Source of the DNA: Microlunatus elymi
GTDB taxonomy: Bacteria > Actinomycetota > Actinomycetes > Propionibacteriales > Propionibacteriaceae
Assembly: GCF_007362775.1 (NCBI RefSeq)
Contig: NZ_CP041692.1
Span: 930,001-994,000, forward strand
Reading direction: 5' to 3'
Length of the DNA stretch: 64,000 nt
Below are positions 7,902 through 16,803 of the stretch, one piece after another (positions within the stretch are counted from its first letter, which is position 1; each line of letters begins with the position of its first letter). Both the position numbers and the translations under genes were made by a program. A model generated the notes under the pieces. The model had not been told where the DNA came from, searched no databases, and was given only the letters and a program-made list of their open reading frames with translations.

Positions 7902-8821
7902 CCGCAGCTGTCGTCGAAGTACGAGACCTGGTGAAGACCTATCGCGAGACCAACGCTCTCGACGGGGTTTCCTTCACCCTGCAAGAGAACAAGCTGTACG
8001 GGCTGCTCGGCCGCAACGGCGCCGGCAAGACCACGGTGATGTCCATCCTGACCGGGCAGGGCTTCGAGACCAGCGGTCACGTGTCGGTGTTCGATCGCCA
8101 TCCGTACGAGAATCAATCGGTGCTGTCGCGGATGTGCTTCATCCGGGAGTCGCAGAAGTATCCCGACGACTTCACCCCCGGCAACGCATTCCGGGCCGCG
8201 TCGATGTTCTTACACAACTGGGACGGTGCCCTGTGCCAGCAGCTGATCAAGGACTTCGAGCTGCCGACCAACCGCAAGATCAAGAAGTTGTCGCGCGGCC
8301 AGCTGTCCGCGGTCGGAGTGATCATCGGGCTGGCGTCGCGCGCCGAACTGACCTTCTTCGACGAGCCGTATCTCGGTCTGGACGCGGTGGCTCGGCAGAT
8401 CTTCTACGACCGGCTGCTGGCCGACTACTCGAAGTTCCCGCGCACCATCGTGTTGAGCTCGCACCTGATCGACGAGGTGGCCAATCTGCTCGAGCACGTG
8501 ATCGTTCTTGATCATGGTCAGGTGCTGATGGACGCCGACACCGACGACGTCCGCGGCAGCGCCTTCACCGTGATCGGCAAGCGCGGCCTGGTGGAGGACT
8601 TCATCGCCGGCCGGGAGGTCATTCACCGAGACGCCTTCACCGCGTTCGCCTCGGTCACCGTGCAGGGCGCCCTGTCGGACCTGGAACGTCGGGAGGCCAA
8701 CGAGTTGGGGCTGGAGATCGCGCCGGTTTCCCTGCAGCAGTTGATCGTACGGCGCACCACCCGACATGCCGAGGACGAATTCGGCGGTCAGATCAAGCCG
8801 GAGTTGGAGGAGGTCCGATGA
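7898..8821 (+). CDS. ABC transporter ATP-binding protein
   Basis: A 307-residue ATPase of a drug-export type ABC transporter. Walker A GRNGAGKTT is at residues 38-46, a signature LSRGQ at 131-135, Walker B LTFFDEP at 151-157 and the switch His in LSSHLID near 190. The signature LSRGQ differs slightly from LSGGQ, as in other YtrB-like proteins. The C-terminal 90 residues after the core are typical of this subgroup. It overlaps the upstream regulator (ATGA) and the downstream permease by 4 bases each. Confidence 0.92.
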   Translation: MTAAVVEVRDLVKTYRETNALDGVSFTLQENKLYGLLGRNGAGKTTVMSILTGQGFETSGHVSVFDRHPYENQSVLSRMCFIRESQKYPDDFTPGNAFRAASMFLHNWDGALCQQLIKDFELPTNRKIKKLSRGQLSAVGVIIGLASRAELTFFDEPYLGLDAVARQIFYDRLLADYSKFPRTIVLSSHLIDEVANLLEHVIVLDHGQVLMDADTDDVRGSAFTVIGKRGLVEDFIAGREVIHRDAFTAFASVTVQGALSDLERREANELGLEIAPVSLQQLIVRRTTRHAEDEFGGQIKPELEEVR

Positions 8822-9507
8822 GCTACGTGATCAACGTCGGCCGGATGCAACTGGTCAACCGATACACCTTCCTGGTGGTTCCGTTGATCATCATGTTCTC
8901 GGCGCTGGCGATCGTGATCTTGATCGGCGCGATCCTGGTGCCCGGCAGTCAGTCCTTCTACACCGGCGCCGGACAGGCGCCGCTGTGGTATTTCTTCGCC
9001 TCCGGGATCCAGGCGCTGGTGCTGACCTTCCCGTTCTCACAGGGATTGAGCATCAGCCGCCGCAACTACTTCATCGGGACCACGGTGACCTTTGCCCTGC
9101 TGGCGTTGGCCTTCTCTCTGCTGTTCTACCTGCTCGGCTTGATCGAGAAGGTGACCGACGGATGGGGCGTCCACGGGTACGTGTTCGCGTTGCCCTGGGT
9201 GACCTCGGGACCGTGGTACGCGACCATCCTGTTCATCTGGCTGCTCACGTTGTTGATCTTCATGATCGGCTTCTTCGGGGCGACGCTGTACAAGCGGTTC
9301 CGGATGACCGGGCTGATGATCGCGTCCTTCGCCGCCACCCTCGCCCTCATCGTCGTGGCCGGGTTCTTCACGCTGACCCACAACTGGGGCGCCTTTGCTC
9401 GCTGGGCCGGCGACCAGACGACGCTCAGCGTCAGTTGGCCGGCGGCGGTTGCGATCCTGGTGATGGCCGCGGCCTCGTACCTCGCCCTGCGTCGCGCCAC
9501 CCCGTAA
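8818..9507 (+). CDS. ABC transporter permease
   Basis: A 229-residue membrane protein with six hydrophobic segments (about residues 18-42, 58-76, 85-108, 135-157, 166-188 and 205-222). It has no signature sequence of a named permease family, but its position, directly overlapping the ATPase gene by 4 bases, shows that it is the membrane part of that transporter. The substrate is unknown; GntR/YtrA-type transporters often protect against peptides that act on the cell wall. Confidence 0.85.
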   Translation: MSYVINVGRMQLVNRYTFLVVPLIIMFSALAIVILIGAILVPGSQSFYTGAGQAPLWYFFASGIQALVLTFPFSQGLSISRRNYFIGTTVTFALLALAFSLLFYLLGLIEKVTDGWGVHGYVFALPWVTSGPWYATILFIWLLTLLIFMIGFFGATLYKRFRMTGLMIASFAATLALIVVAGFFTLTHNWGAFARWAGDQTTLSVSWPAAVAILVMAAASYLALRRATP

Positions 9508-9513
9508 CCCACT

Positions 9514-9567
9514 CCGACTTGTCAGCATCACGGGGCGCTATAGAGCCTTCTGCTGCTGACAAGTCGG
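9514..9567. repeat. Imperfect palindrome, copy A of a shared 52-nt element
   Basis: Arms of 14 bases, perfectly complementary (CCGACTTGTCAGCA at 9514-9527 and its complement at 9554-9567), around a 26-base centre containing CGCTATAGAGCC. It fills the gap between two converging genes and is probably a two-way terminator. A related element of the same length lies at 49718-49770. Confidence 0.75.
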
Positions 9568-9569
9568 GG

Positions 9570-10601
9570 TTACCGCGGGGTGACTCGTTGCAGCAGCCAG
9601 CGATGATCACCGAGTGTCTGAGTCAGCAGCCGTCGCTCGGAGCGTTGCTGGAGTCGGCCGAGCGTGCCGAGCGACGGGTTGTCGGCGTTCGGCAGTAGTC
9701 GAGCCAGCGCGTGTTGCTGATCGGTGAGGAACTCGGTGCTCGCGCCGGCCGACTCGCCAGCCGCGGCCGCGGCATCGACGGCAACGTGCGCGGTCAGGTT
9801 GATCGCCGGATCCGGCCGGGCGGGCACCTGCCGCCCGTCGACGTAACCGGTCAGGGAGCCGGCTCGCGGCCGGCTGTCCCGGGTGTGGCCGTAGTCGATC
9901 ATCAAAGCCAGTCCGCCGCATCGGGTCAGCGCGCTGATCAGCGAACGCCAGGCGTCGTCTCGGGTGATGCCGCATTCGGCCCGATCGCCCGGTTCGGCGT
10001 CCGGCCACCAGTGCTGCATCCAGTCGTCGGTCGCACCCCTCAGCGTGGGTCCCAGGCTCTCGGAGCCGTCCGGGTGAACCAGTAGACGCCGCCACGTGGT
10101 GCCGTCCCAGCCGACGACGGGACAGGGCAGATCGTCCAGCCATTCGACGCAGATGATCATGGTCGGCCGATCCAGGTCGCCGAACAGTTCTGCCGCCGGC
10201 CCGTGCCACCGGCGCTGCTCGACATCCCAGTGGCCGATGCGCCAGTCGACGCCGGCACCGATCTCCGTATCACTGTCGGGGGGTGTTCCGGATCCGGCAG
10301 GGGCGACACCGGCCGGTGCCGGGCGCAGCTCGGCGGCGGCGTACCGCGGCCCGGGCAACCGGGTACGGAGTCCGGTCAACAGGGTGCCGTCGCCGGCGCC
10401 GACCTCGATCACGTTCTCGAGCTCCGGCGACCGGCCGATCAGGGTCGCGATCGCCTCGGCCAGCTGGCTCGTTCGGGACGCCGTCCGGAACTGACCACCG
10501 ACCCGGTGGGTACGCCAGAAGCCGGCCGGACCGGTGGCAGCGGCCGCCCAAACTGACTGCCAGTCGAGGGCGGGCCCGACGGATGAAGGGTCATCTGTCA
10601 C
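9570..10601 (-). CDS. MidA/NDUFAF7-family SAM-dependent methyltransferase
   Basis: A 343-residue class I methyltransferase of the DUF185 (MidA, NDUFAF7) family. The N-terminal segment FWRTHRVGGQFRTAS matches the family pattern with a Gly-x-Phe-x-Thr motif; the SAM-binding loop is VIEVGAGDGTLL; later come ICVEWLDDLP and the conserved MIDYGHTRD and NLTAHVAVD segments. In eukaryotes NDUFAF7 dimethylates an arginine of the NuoD homologue NDUFS2 during complex I assembly. A NuoD-like gene lies 2.2 kb away on the same strand. The start is taken as GTG 10601 because AGGTGG stands 8 bases before it; ATG 10622 is the alternative. Confidence 0.82.
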   Translation of the reverse strand: MTDDPSSVGPALDWQSVWAAAATGPAGFWRTHRVGGQFRTASRTSQLAEAIATLIGRSPELENVIEVGAGDGTLLTGLRTRLPGPRYAAAELRPAPAGVAPAGSGTPPDSDTEIGAGVDWRIGHWDVEQRRWHGPAAELFGDLDRPTMIICVEWLDDLPCPVVGWDGTTWRRLLVHPDGSESLGPTLRGATDDWMQHWWPDAEPGDRAECGITRDDAWRSLISALTRCGGLALMIDYGHTRDSRPRAGSLTGYVDGRQVPARPDPAINLTAHVAVDAAAAAGESAGASTEFLTDQQHALARLLPNADNPSLGTLGRLQQRSERRLLTQTLGDHRWLLQRVTPR

Positions 10602-10766
10602 TTTGCCGCCACCTTGCTTCATATCGAGTCGTCAGGACATTTATCGCCACGCAATATCGGCGGCAACTAGCCCGACGAATTTTCAGACATCTCCGGCTGT
10701 CGGGCGTGATCATCGGGTAGAGTCCCCGGTTGGGGGAAACGCTCCACACGGCAGGAGGAATTGCAG

Positions 10767-11090
10767 ATGGCTCAACGCGTCCAGATCATACTTGAAGATG
10801 ATTTCGACGGTGGCGAGGCCGACCAGACCGTTGCCTTCGGTCTGGATGGCTCGGATTACGAGATCGATCTTTCATCCGAAAACGCGGCGAAACTCCGTGA
10901 CGCACTGGCACCGTGGGTTGCCAGCGCGCGTAAGACCGGAGGTCGGCGGTCGCGACGCACCCCGCGTACGGGTTCGGGGCCGGGTTCGGCCGAAATCCGC
11001 GCCTGGGCTCAGGAGAACGGCATGCAGGTATCGGCTCGCGGCCGAGTGTCTGCCGAAGTACGTGATGCCTACGCCAGAGCGCACAGCTAA
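10767..11090 (+). CDS. lsr2: Lsr2 nucleoid-associated protein
   Basis: A 107-residue histone-like protein that bridges DNA, binds AT-rich minor grooves and silences foreign genes in actinobacteria. The N-terminal dimerisation part (MAQRVQIILEDDFDGGEADQTVAFGLDG) and the C-terminal DNA-binding domain with the AT-hook-like RGR at residues 91-93 are both intact, joined by a basic linker. The ATG at 10767 has AGGAGGA 6 bases upstream. It stands alone ahead of clpC, as in many actinobacteria. Confidence 0.96.
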   Translation: MAQRVQIILEDDFDGGEADQTVAFGLDGSDYEIDLSSENAAKLRDALAPWVASARKTGGRRSRRTPRTGSGPGSAEIRAWAQENGMQVSARGRVSAEVRDAYARAHS

Positions 11091-11670
11091 ACCGCAGCGA
11101 GAAACTCAGTTGGACCGCGTGATGCGGTCAACCGACGGACCCAGGGCATCGGAAATCTCCGGTGCCCTCGGTGCGTCCTGAGCAATTCCTGCGCTGCAGC
11201 AATGAATTCCATCTGCCCTTCGGTGGCGTCCTGTGGGCGGCGGTCGGAGCTTGCCGACCATTGGCTCGGCTCACCGACCGCAGGTGTTTCGCTCGGTGCC
11301 GAACGCGCGTCGCCGAGCATCGGGCTCGGCCGGCGCCTCCCGCTGGGTTCGGCCCGCCGATCTCGTTGCGCCCAGAGCGAACGAATCGGGCCCGGGCTCC
11401 AGGAACACGCGGCGCTCTCGACGGGTTGCGCACTGCGTAGTCACCCGGATCAGGCGGGGATCGGACGGTTTACCCGTCATCTGTCGGCCACCGCACCCGA
11501 GCTCGTACGGCATCGCAGACGAGGCCATCTCATTGGTCAACCAACGGCGCGAGTCAGCCGAGCGAGTGACGACTAGAGTTGGCAGCGATGTGACCCGGCA
11601 TCGGGCCCCCAGTGGTCATGGATGGGGCCTCGAGTCGGGTCGAGCTGCATCACCAGCGAGGAGCTAGCAA
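11091..11670. other. 580-bp non-coding gap before clpC
   Basis: No credible gene: the open frames here have no homology that I recognise, no ribosome sites and unusual composition. It is presumably the long regulatory leader of clpC, and it holds the ClgR-like site at 11369-11382. I see no clear sigma-factor promoter and no tRNA. Confidence 0.6.
11369..11382. promoter_or_regulatory. ClgR-like operator upstream of clpC
   Basis: CGCCCAGAGCGAAC matches every defined position of the core of the corynebacterial ClgR site (CGC-Y-N-A-N-R-GCG-W-W-S, recalled from the literature); with the preceding GTTG it forms a rough dyad GTTgCGC/GCGAAC. ClgR activates clp genes in actinobacteria. It lies about 290 bases before clpC, which is far but within the non-coding leader. 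Confidence 0.5.
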
Positions 11671-14196
11671 ATGTTTGAGCGCTTTACCGACCGGGCTCGC
11701 CGGGTCGTTGTTCTGGCCCAAGAAGAAGCCCGCATGCTGAACCACAACTACATCGGCACGGAGCACATTCTGCTCGGGCTGATCCACGAGGGCGAAGGTG
11801 TGGCCGCCAAGGCGCTGGAGTCCATGGGTATTTCGCTCGAAGCGGTACGGGAGAAGGTCGAGGAGATCATCGGCCACGGGCATGAGAGCCCGGCCGGCCA
11901 CATTCCTTTCACGCCGCGGGCGAAGAAGGTTCTCGAGCTGAGTCTGCGCGAAGCGCTGCAGATCAACCATTCCTACATCGGCACTGAGCACATCCTGCTC
12001 GGCCTCATTCGCGAGGGTGAAGGCGTCGCTGCTCAGGTCCTGGTCAAGTTGGGTGCCGATCTCAATCGCGTACGCAGCACTGTTCTTCAGTTGCTCAGCG
12101 GATTCCAAGGAAAGGAAGCCGCGACTTCCGGTGCTCCGGAGCAGGGGAATGCGCCGTCGTCGTCGATGGTGCTGGACCAATTCGGACGCAATCTGACCCA
12201 GGCTGCTCGGGAGAACAAGCTGGATCCGGTGATCGGCCGGGAGACCGAGATCGAACGCGTGATGACCGTTCTTTCCCGGCGTACCAAGAACAACCCGGTG
12301 CTGATCGGAGATCCCGGTGTCGGCAAGACCGCGGTGGTCGAAGGGCTGGCCCAATCGATCGTTCGCGGCGACGTGCCGGAGACCCTGCGGGACAAGCAGA
12401 TCTACACCTTGGATCTCGGCGCTCTGGTCGCCGGGTCTCGGTATCGCGGTGATTTCGAGGAACGGCTCCGCAAGGTGCTGAAGGAGATCAAGACCCGCGG
12501 CGACGTGGTGCTCTTCATCGACGAGATCCACACCCTGGTCGGTGCCGGTGCCGCCGAAGGCGCCATCGACGCCGCCAGCATCCTGAAGCCGATGCTGGCC
12601 CGCGGTGAGCTGCAGACCATCGGCGCGACCACCCTCGACGAGTACCGCAAGTACGTGGAGAAGGACGCCGCCCTGGAGCGCCGGTTCCAGCCGATCCAGG
12701 TGGCCGAGCCGTCGATCGCGCTGACCATCGACATCCTGCGGGGGCTGCGTGACCGGTACGAGGCTCACCACCGGATCACCATCACCGACGAGGCGCTGGT
12801 GGGCGCGGCGCGGATGGCCGACCGGTACATCTCCGACCGGTTCCTGCCGGACAAGGCGATCGACCTGATCGACGAGGCCGGTGCCCGGTTGCGGATCCGC
12901 CGGATGACGGCTCCGCCGGACCTGCGCGAATTCGACGAGAAGATCGCAGCAGTGCGGCTGGAGAAGGAAGCCGCGATCGACGCTCAGGACTTCGAGCGGG
13001 CGGCCGGGCTGCGCGACGACGAGAAGAAGTTGTTGGCGCATCGGGCCGAGCGCGAGTCGCAGTGGAAGCAGGGTGACCTGGACGCGGTGGCCGAGGTCGA
13101 TGAGGAGATTATCGCCGAGGTGCTGTCCACCACGACCGGTATCCCGGTCTTCAAGCTGACCGAGGAGGAGTCCTCGCGGCTGCTGCGGATGGAGGAGGAG
13201 ATCGCCAAGCGGTACGTCGGTCAGCACGACGCCGTCAAGGCACTGTCCCGCTCGATCCGTCGTACCCGTGCCGGGCTGAAGGATCCGAAGCGGCCGAGTG
13301 GCTCGTTCATCTTCGCCGGCCCGTCCGGTGTCGGCAAGACCGAGCTGACCAAGGCGCTGACCGAGTTCCTGTTCGGGGACGAGGACGCCATGATCACCTT
13401 GGACATGAGCGAATACTCCGAGAAGCACACGGCGTCTCGGCTGTTCGGTTCGCCGCCCGGTTACGTCGGCTACGAGGAGGGTGGCCAGCTCACCGAGAAG
13501 GTGCGCCGCAAGCCGTTCTCGGTGGTGCTGTTCGACGAGATCGAGAAGGCGCACCCGGACATCTTCAACTCGCTGCTGCAGATCCTGGACGAAGGTCGGT
13601 TGACCGACGCACAAGGCCGGGTTGTGGACTTCAAGAACACCGTGATCGTGATGACCACGAACCTCGGTACTCGTGACATCGCCAAGAGCGTTTCGCTGGG
13701 CTTCTCGCAGTCCGGTGACGCCGAGGGCAGCTACGAGAAGATGAAGGCGAAGGTCTCCGACGAGCTGAAGCAGCACTTCCGTCCGGAGTTCCTGAACCGG
13801 GTCGACGAGATCATCGTGTTCCGTCAGCACACGCTGGAGGACATCGTCAAGATCGTGGATCTGATGGTCGCCGAGATCGAGACGCGGCTGAAGGACAAGG
13901 ACATGGACATCGAGCTGACACCGGCAGCCAAGCAGTTGGCCGCCAAGCGAGGCTTCGATCCGGTCCTGGGTGCTCGTCCGCTGCGGCGTGCGCTGCAGCG
14001 TGATGTCGAGGACATCCTGGCCGAGAAGATCTTGTTCGACGAGCTGAAGCCGGGCGAGATCGTGGTTGTCGACGTCGCACCGGAGGGCTCCGAAATGCCG
14101 TTCAGCTTCACCGGCACCCGTCGCGCCGAGGTCCCCGACACCCCGGTCGGCGTCACCGCCGGTGGTGAAGGCGGCGCGGAGGAGAACGCCTCGTAA
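11671..14196 (+). CDS. clpC: ClpC, AAA+ ATPase of the Clp protease
   Basis: An 841-residue unfoldase that feeds substrates to ClpP; essential in many actinobacteria. Two N-terminal Clp_N repeats (each with [12 protein letters not shown]-type sequence; residues 1-145), first AAA module with Walker A GDPGVGKT near residue 213, a UVR-type middle segment ([15 protein letters not shown], near 436), second AAA module with Walker A GPSGVGKT near 550 and Walker [12 protein letters not shown], and a C-terminal D2-small domain. Full length for the family. Start ATG after GAGGAGC. It is followed by a perfect terminator hairpin, so it is transcribed alone. Confidence 0.98.
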   Translation: MFERFTDRARRVVVLAQEEARMLNHNYIGTEHILLGLIHEGEGVAAKALESMGISLEAVREKVEEIIGHGHESPAGHIPFTPRAKKVLELSLREALQINHSYIGTEHILLGLIREGEGVAAQVLVKLGADLNRVRSTVLQLLSGFQGKEAATSGAPEQGNAPSSSMVLDQFGRNLTQAARENKLDPVIGRETEIERVMTVLSRRTKNNPVLIGDPGVGKTAVVEGLAQSIVRGDVPETLRDKQIYTLDLGALVAGSRYRGDFEERLRKVLKEIKTRGDVVLFIDEIHTLVGAGAAEGAIDAASILKPMLARGELQTIGATTLDEYRKYVEKDAALERRFQPIQVAEPSIALTIDILRGLRDRYEAHHRITITDEALVGAARMADRYISDRFLPDKAIDLIDEAGARLRIRRMTAPPDLREFDEKIAAVRLEKEAAIDAQDFERAAGLRDDEKKLLAHRAERESQWKQGDLDAVAEVDEEIIAEVLSTTTGIPVFKLTEEESSRLLRMEEEIAKRYVGQHDAVKALSRSIRRTRAGLKDPKRPSGSFIFAGPSGVGKTELTKALTEFLFGDEDAMITLDMSEYSEKHTASRLFGSPPGYVGYEEGGQLTEKVRRKPFSVVLFDEIEKAHPDIFNSLLQILDEGRLTDAQGRVVDFKNTVIVMTTNLGTRDIAKSVSLGFSQSGDAEGSYEKMKAKVSDELKQHFRPEFLNRVDEIIVFRQHTLEDIVKIVDLMVAEIETRLKDKDMDIELTPAAKQLAAKRGFDPVLGARPLRRALQRDVEDILAEKILFDELKPGEIVVVDVAPEGSEMPFSFTGTRRAEVPDTPVGVTAGGEGGAEENAS

Positions 14197-14209
14197 GGAA
14201 CCCGACAAG

Positions 14210-14241
14210 CGGGCCCTGGTGATCATGATCACCAGGGCCCG
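14210..14241 (+). terminator. Terminator of clpC
   Basis: A perfect 32-base palindrome (each arm 16 bases, beginning CGGGCCCTGGTGATCA) 14 bases after the clpC stop, followed by TTTCGTTT. The centre is TGATCATGATCA. Confidence 0.85.
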
Positions 14242-14257
14242 TTTCGTTTGCCTACAA

Positions 14258-14273
14258 GGGATCCGCGGATCCC
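14258..14273. repeat. Small perfect palindrome
   Basis: GGGATCCGCGGATCCC, perfectly symmetric, in the 194-base gap between clpC and the amidohydrolase gene. No function is evident. Confidence 0.4.
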
Positions 14274-14407
14274 GGCCCCGGGTTCCCCGAGCCCGTCGAC
14301 GCGCCCCGGAGCCCAATCTGGCGGCCGCGCTCGTTCGCCCGCGGTGCCCATCGCAGGAGGTTCGGGTCGATCCGGGCTCGGTATGGGTGCGGTACCTCCT
14401 TGGATCC

Positions 14408-14430
14408 GGACCTTCGACAAGTTCAGGACC
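14408..14430. repeat. CTTCGAC-type 23-bp palindrome, copy 1
   Basis: First of three copies in the window of a 23-base element whose ends GGACC / GGACC pair around TTCGACAAGTTCA. It lies just downstream of the amidohydrolase stop. Similar short palindromes with CTTCGACAAGCTCAG are scattered through many genomes, from general knowledge. Confidence 0.7.
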
Positions 14431-14435
14431 CGTTG

Positions 14436-15683
14436 TCAGAGCTCTGCTGACATCACCTGGCCGGAGCGGATCACCGTACGGGGGCGGGTGTCGTCCCAGA
14501 GCACTGTCGGGTCGAAGATCAGGTTGCCGTCCAAGATCAACAAGTCGCCGATGCAATCGGCGGCGATCCGACCAAGATCATCACGCTGGATCAAGGCTGC
14601 GTTGACGGAGGTGGCGCAGCGGATGGTCTCCAGCACACCGAGCACCTCCGCCTGCAGACGGAGTCCGTTGAGTTGCTCGTCCTCCAACTCACCCATCAGG
14701 TCCGAGCCGAATCCGATCGAAACGCCGGCATCGCGGGCGAGCTCGATCGCACGCTGGCCGGCGTCCAGCACCTCGGCGTTCTTCTGCATCGACACCGGCG
14801 GCAGACCGAGCGCTGCGGCCCGTCGTCCCATCGCGTCGTACGCGGCCAACGTCGGCACCAGGAAGGCGCTGTGCTCGGCCATCAGTTTCGCGGTCGGCGC
14901 GTCGATCAGGTTGCCGTGCTCGATGCTGCGTACTCCATTGCGTACGGAGTGCCGCACCGACTCGGCCGAATAGGAGTGGGCGATCACATAGCTGCCACGC
15001 CGAGTCGCCTCGTCGACAACCGCCCGGATCTCCTCGGCCGAATACTGCGGGATGGCGATCGGATCCGACGGCGAGATCACCCCACCGGAGGTCATGATCT
15101 TGATCGCGTGCGCGCCGCGGCGGAAACGATCACGAGCCGCAACCCGCATCGCTTCCACACCGTCGACGATCTCGACCGGATGCGCGCACGCCGAACTCTC
15201 TGGATCCCGTTGATCACCGTGCCCGCCGGTCTGGCTGAGCGGCTCACCGGTGTAGAGATACCGCGGGCTGGGAAACAGCCCTTCCCGCGCGGCACGTTCG
15301 AACGCAGGATCGCCGCCGGCCGGATCTCGTACGGTGGTGAAGCCGCGACGCAGCGCGGCGGTCAGACGGCGGGCACCCATGATCCCGACGTACGTCATCG
15401 GGATACCCTGTGTCCCGGTCAGGTAGGTGGCGAACGCGTGCAGGTGAGCGTCGATCAGGCCAGGCAGCACCGAGCCGCCGCGGGCGTCGATCACCCGCTC
15501 ACCCGGCGGGACGTCGGTGCCGACTTCCACGATCCGGCCGGCCTCGATCCTGATCGAACCCTCGAACGGTTCGGAGCCGGTGCCGTCGATGATGCTCGCG
15601 TTGATCACGGTCAGATCGGATGCGATCACCGGTCGCGCACCGGTCCGCGCGCTCACCGTCGGCTCGATCCGCACATCAGCCAT
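14436..15683 (-). CDS. Amidohydrolase of the AHS superfamily (Xaa-Pro dipeptidase-like)
   Basis: A 415-residue metal-dependent amidohydrolase. The metal ligands are all present: DAHLH (His80, His82), a Lys in HAIKIMTSGG that would be carboxylated, IAHSYS, SIEHGNL and FGSDLMG. The subgroup with EHGNLID and the late GSDL motif contains enzymes that act on Xaa-Pro or on carboxypeptidase substrates. The neighbouring hydroxyproline operon makes a proline- or hydroxyproline-containing dipeptide a reasonable substrate, but this is an inference. ATG 15683 has AGGG about 8 bases upstream. The open frame beyond it is antisense to the next gene and is not coding. Confidence 0.8.
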   Translation of the reverse strand: MADVRIEPTVSARTGARPVIASDLTVINASIIDGTGSEPFEGSIRIEAGRIVEVGTDVPPGERVIDARGGSVLPGLIDAHLHAFATYLTGTQGIPMTYVGIMGARRLTAALRRGFTTVRDPAGGDPAFERAAREGLFPSPRYLYTGEPLSQTGGHGDQRDPESSACAHPVEIVDGVEAMRVAARDRFRRGAHAIKIMTSGGVISPSDPIAIPQYSAEEIRAVVDEATRRGSYVIAHSYSAESVRHSVRNGVRSIEHGNLIDAPTAKLMAEHSAFLVPTLAAYDAMGRRAAALGLPPVSMQKNAEVLDAGQRAIELARDAGVSIGFGSDLMGELEDEQLNGLRLQAEVLGVLETIRCATSVNAALIQRDDLGRIAADCIGDLLILDGNLIFDPTVLWDDTRPRTVIRSGQVMSAEL

Positions 15684-15733
15684 GGCATTCACCCTGTCAC
15701 ACCCCCGCCGGGGTGGAAAGCGCCGCGATCCGA

Positions 15734-15869
15734 CCGCCCAAACTCGCGACAACACGAGTTGTTGCTGCCAGATCGTCGAGATCGTCGCCGGAAGTCGTGT
15801 TGTCGCGAGTTGGTGCTGTCGGGTGGTCGGAATCGGCGCCGGAAGTCGTGTTGTCGCGACTTTGGGCGG
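15734..15869. repeat. Nested palindrome with a 51-bp tandem duplication
   Basis: Outer arms of 24 bases (15734-15757 and 15846-15869, one mismatch). A second inverted copy, TCGTGTTGTCGCGAGTT at 15795-15811, pairs perfectly (17 of 17) with the left arm too, so two alternative stems compete. The part 15758-15808 is repeated as 15809-15859 (51 bases each, about 80 percent alike). It lies in the divergent gap between the amidohydrolase and the DMT exporter. Confidence 0.8.
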
Positions 15870-15917
15870 CGGGGCGGTCGTACGAGGGCATGGCGTTCGG
15901 GTGGCTAGGGTGACCGG

Positions 15918-16790
15918 ATGGGCTGGCTGACCGGGGTGCTGCGTCGGGTCCCGGCGCCGATGTTGATCATCGCCGGAATCATCTCGCTGCAGGTCGGCGC
16001 GGCGATTGCCAAAGGGCTGTTTGGCGAGCTGCCGCCGATCGCCTTCGTCTGGCTGCGACTGCTGACGACGGCGGTGATCTTGCTGCCGGTTGCCCGGCCA
16101 CGCCTGCACGGGCAGAGCAAGCACGATCTGCTGGTGGTACTGGCATTCGGCTGCTGCCTGGCGATCATGAACTTCGCCATCTATCAGGCCATCGCGCGGA
16201 TCCCGCTCGGCGTCGCGGTCACGATCGAATTCCTCGGACCGCTGACGGTGGCGATCGTGTCGTCGCGGCGGCCGCGGGATTTGATCTTGGTCGGTCTGGC
16301 CGGTGTCGGTGTTGCCTTGTTGGGCTTCACGCCACACGGCTTGAACGTGCCCGGGGTCGCCTTCGCGTTGCTGGCCGCGGCGAGTTGGGCCGGGTACATC
16401 CTGCTCAGCCGGGAGACCGGGCGGCGATGGCCGGGCATCTCCGGACTGGCGCTGGCCAGTTCGGTCGGTGCGGTCGGGCTCGCAGTGCCGGCGATCCTGG
16501 CCGCCGGCGATCGGCTGCTGGAACCGAAGTTGTTGATCACCGGCGTACTGGTCGGACTGATGAGCTCGGTGATCCCGTACAGCCTGGAGTTGAGCGCCCT
16601 GCGGCGCATCCCGCCCGGCGTCTTCGGCATCCTGATGAGCCTGGAACCGGCCGCAGCGGCGCTGGCCGCGATGCTGGTGATCGGCGAGTTTCTGCAACCC
16701 CTGCAGTGGATTGCCGTCGGCTGTGTGGTCGCCGCCAGCATCGGCACCACCAGTACGCTGCGCCGTCCGGCCGTCCGGGAACGCCGCTGA
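15918..16790 (+). CDS. DMT-family exporter (EamA, RhtA-like)
   Basis: A 290-residue membrane protein with ten hydrophobic segments in the two-fold EamA pattern. The order and sequence (GAAIAKGLFGELPPIAFVWLRLL, IPLGVAVTIEFLGPLTVA, SSVIPYSLELSALRRIP, GVFGILMSLEPAAAALAA) are close to RhtA, which exports threonine and homoserine. The neighbouring genes give no substrate; the hydroxyproline operon converges on it. ATG start at 15918 is about 15 bases after the divergent gap element's flank. Confidence 0.85.
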   Translation: MGWLTGVLRRVPAPMLIIAGIISLQVGAAIAKGLFGELPPIAFVWLRLLTTAVILLPVARPRLHGQSKHDLLVVLAFGCCLAIMNFAIYQAIARIPLGVAVTIEFLGPLTVAIVSSRRPRDLILVGLAGVGVALLGFTPHGLNVPGVAFALLAAASWAGYILLSRETGRRWPGISGLALASSVGAVGLAVPAILAAGDRLLEPKLLITGVLVGLMSSVIPYSLELSALRRIPPGVFGILMSLEPAAAALAAMLVIGEFLQPLQWIAVGCVVAASIGTTSTLRRPAVRERR

Positions 16791-16803
16791 GCCCTTCCCA
16801 AAC

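Noticed and set aside
10623-10766. A tRNA-like fold in the lsr2 leader (GGTAGAGTCC-like string)
   Set aside because: No acceptor, anticodon or T-arm could be completed; it is just the promoter region.
11650-14556. A 968-codon open frame on the minus strand opposite clpC
   Set aside because: It is the complement of a high-GC coding gene whose third positions avoid stops; the sequence has no domain, and clpC is certain.
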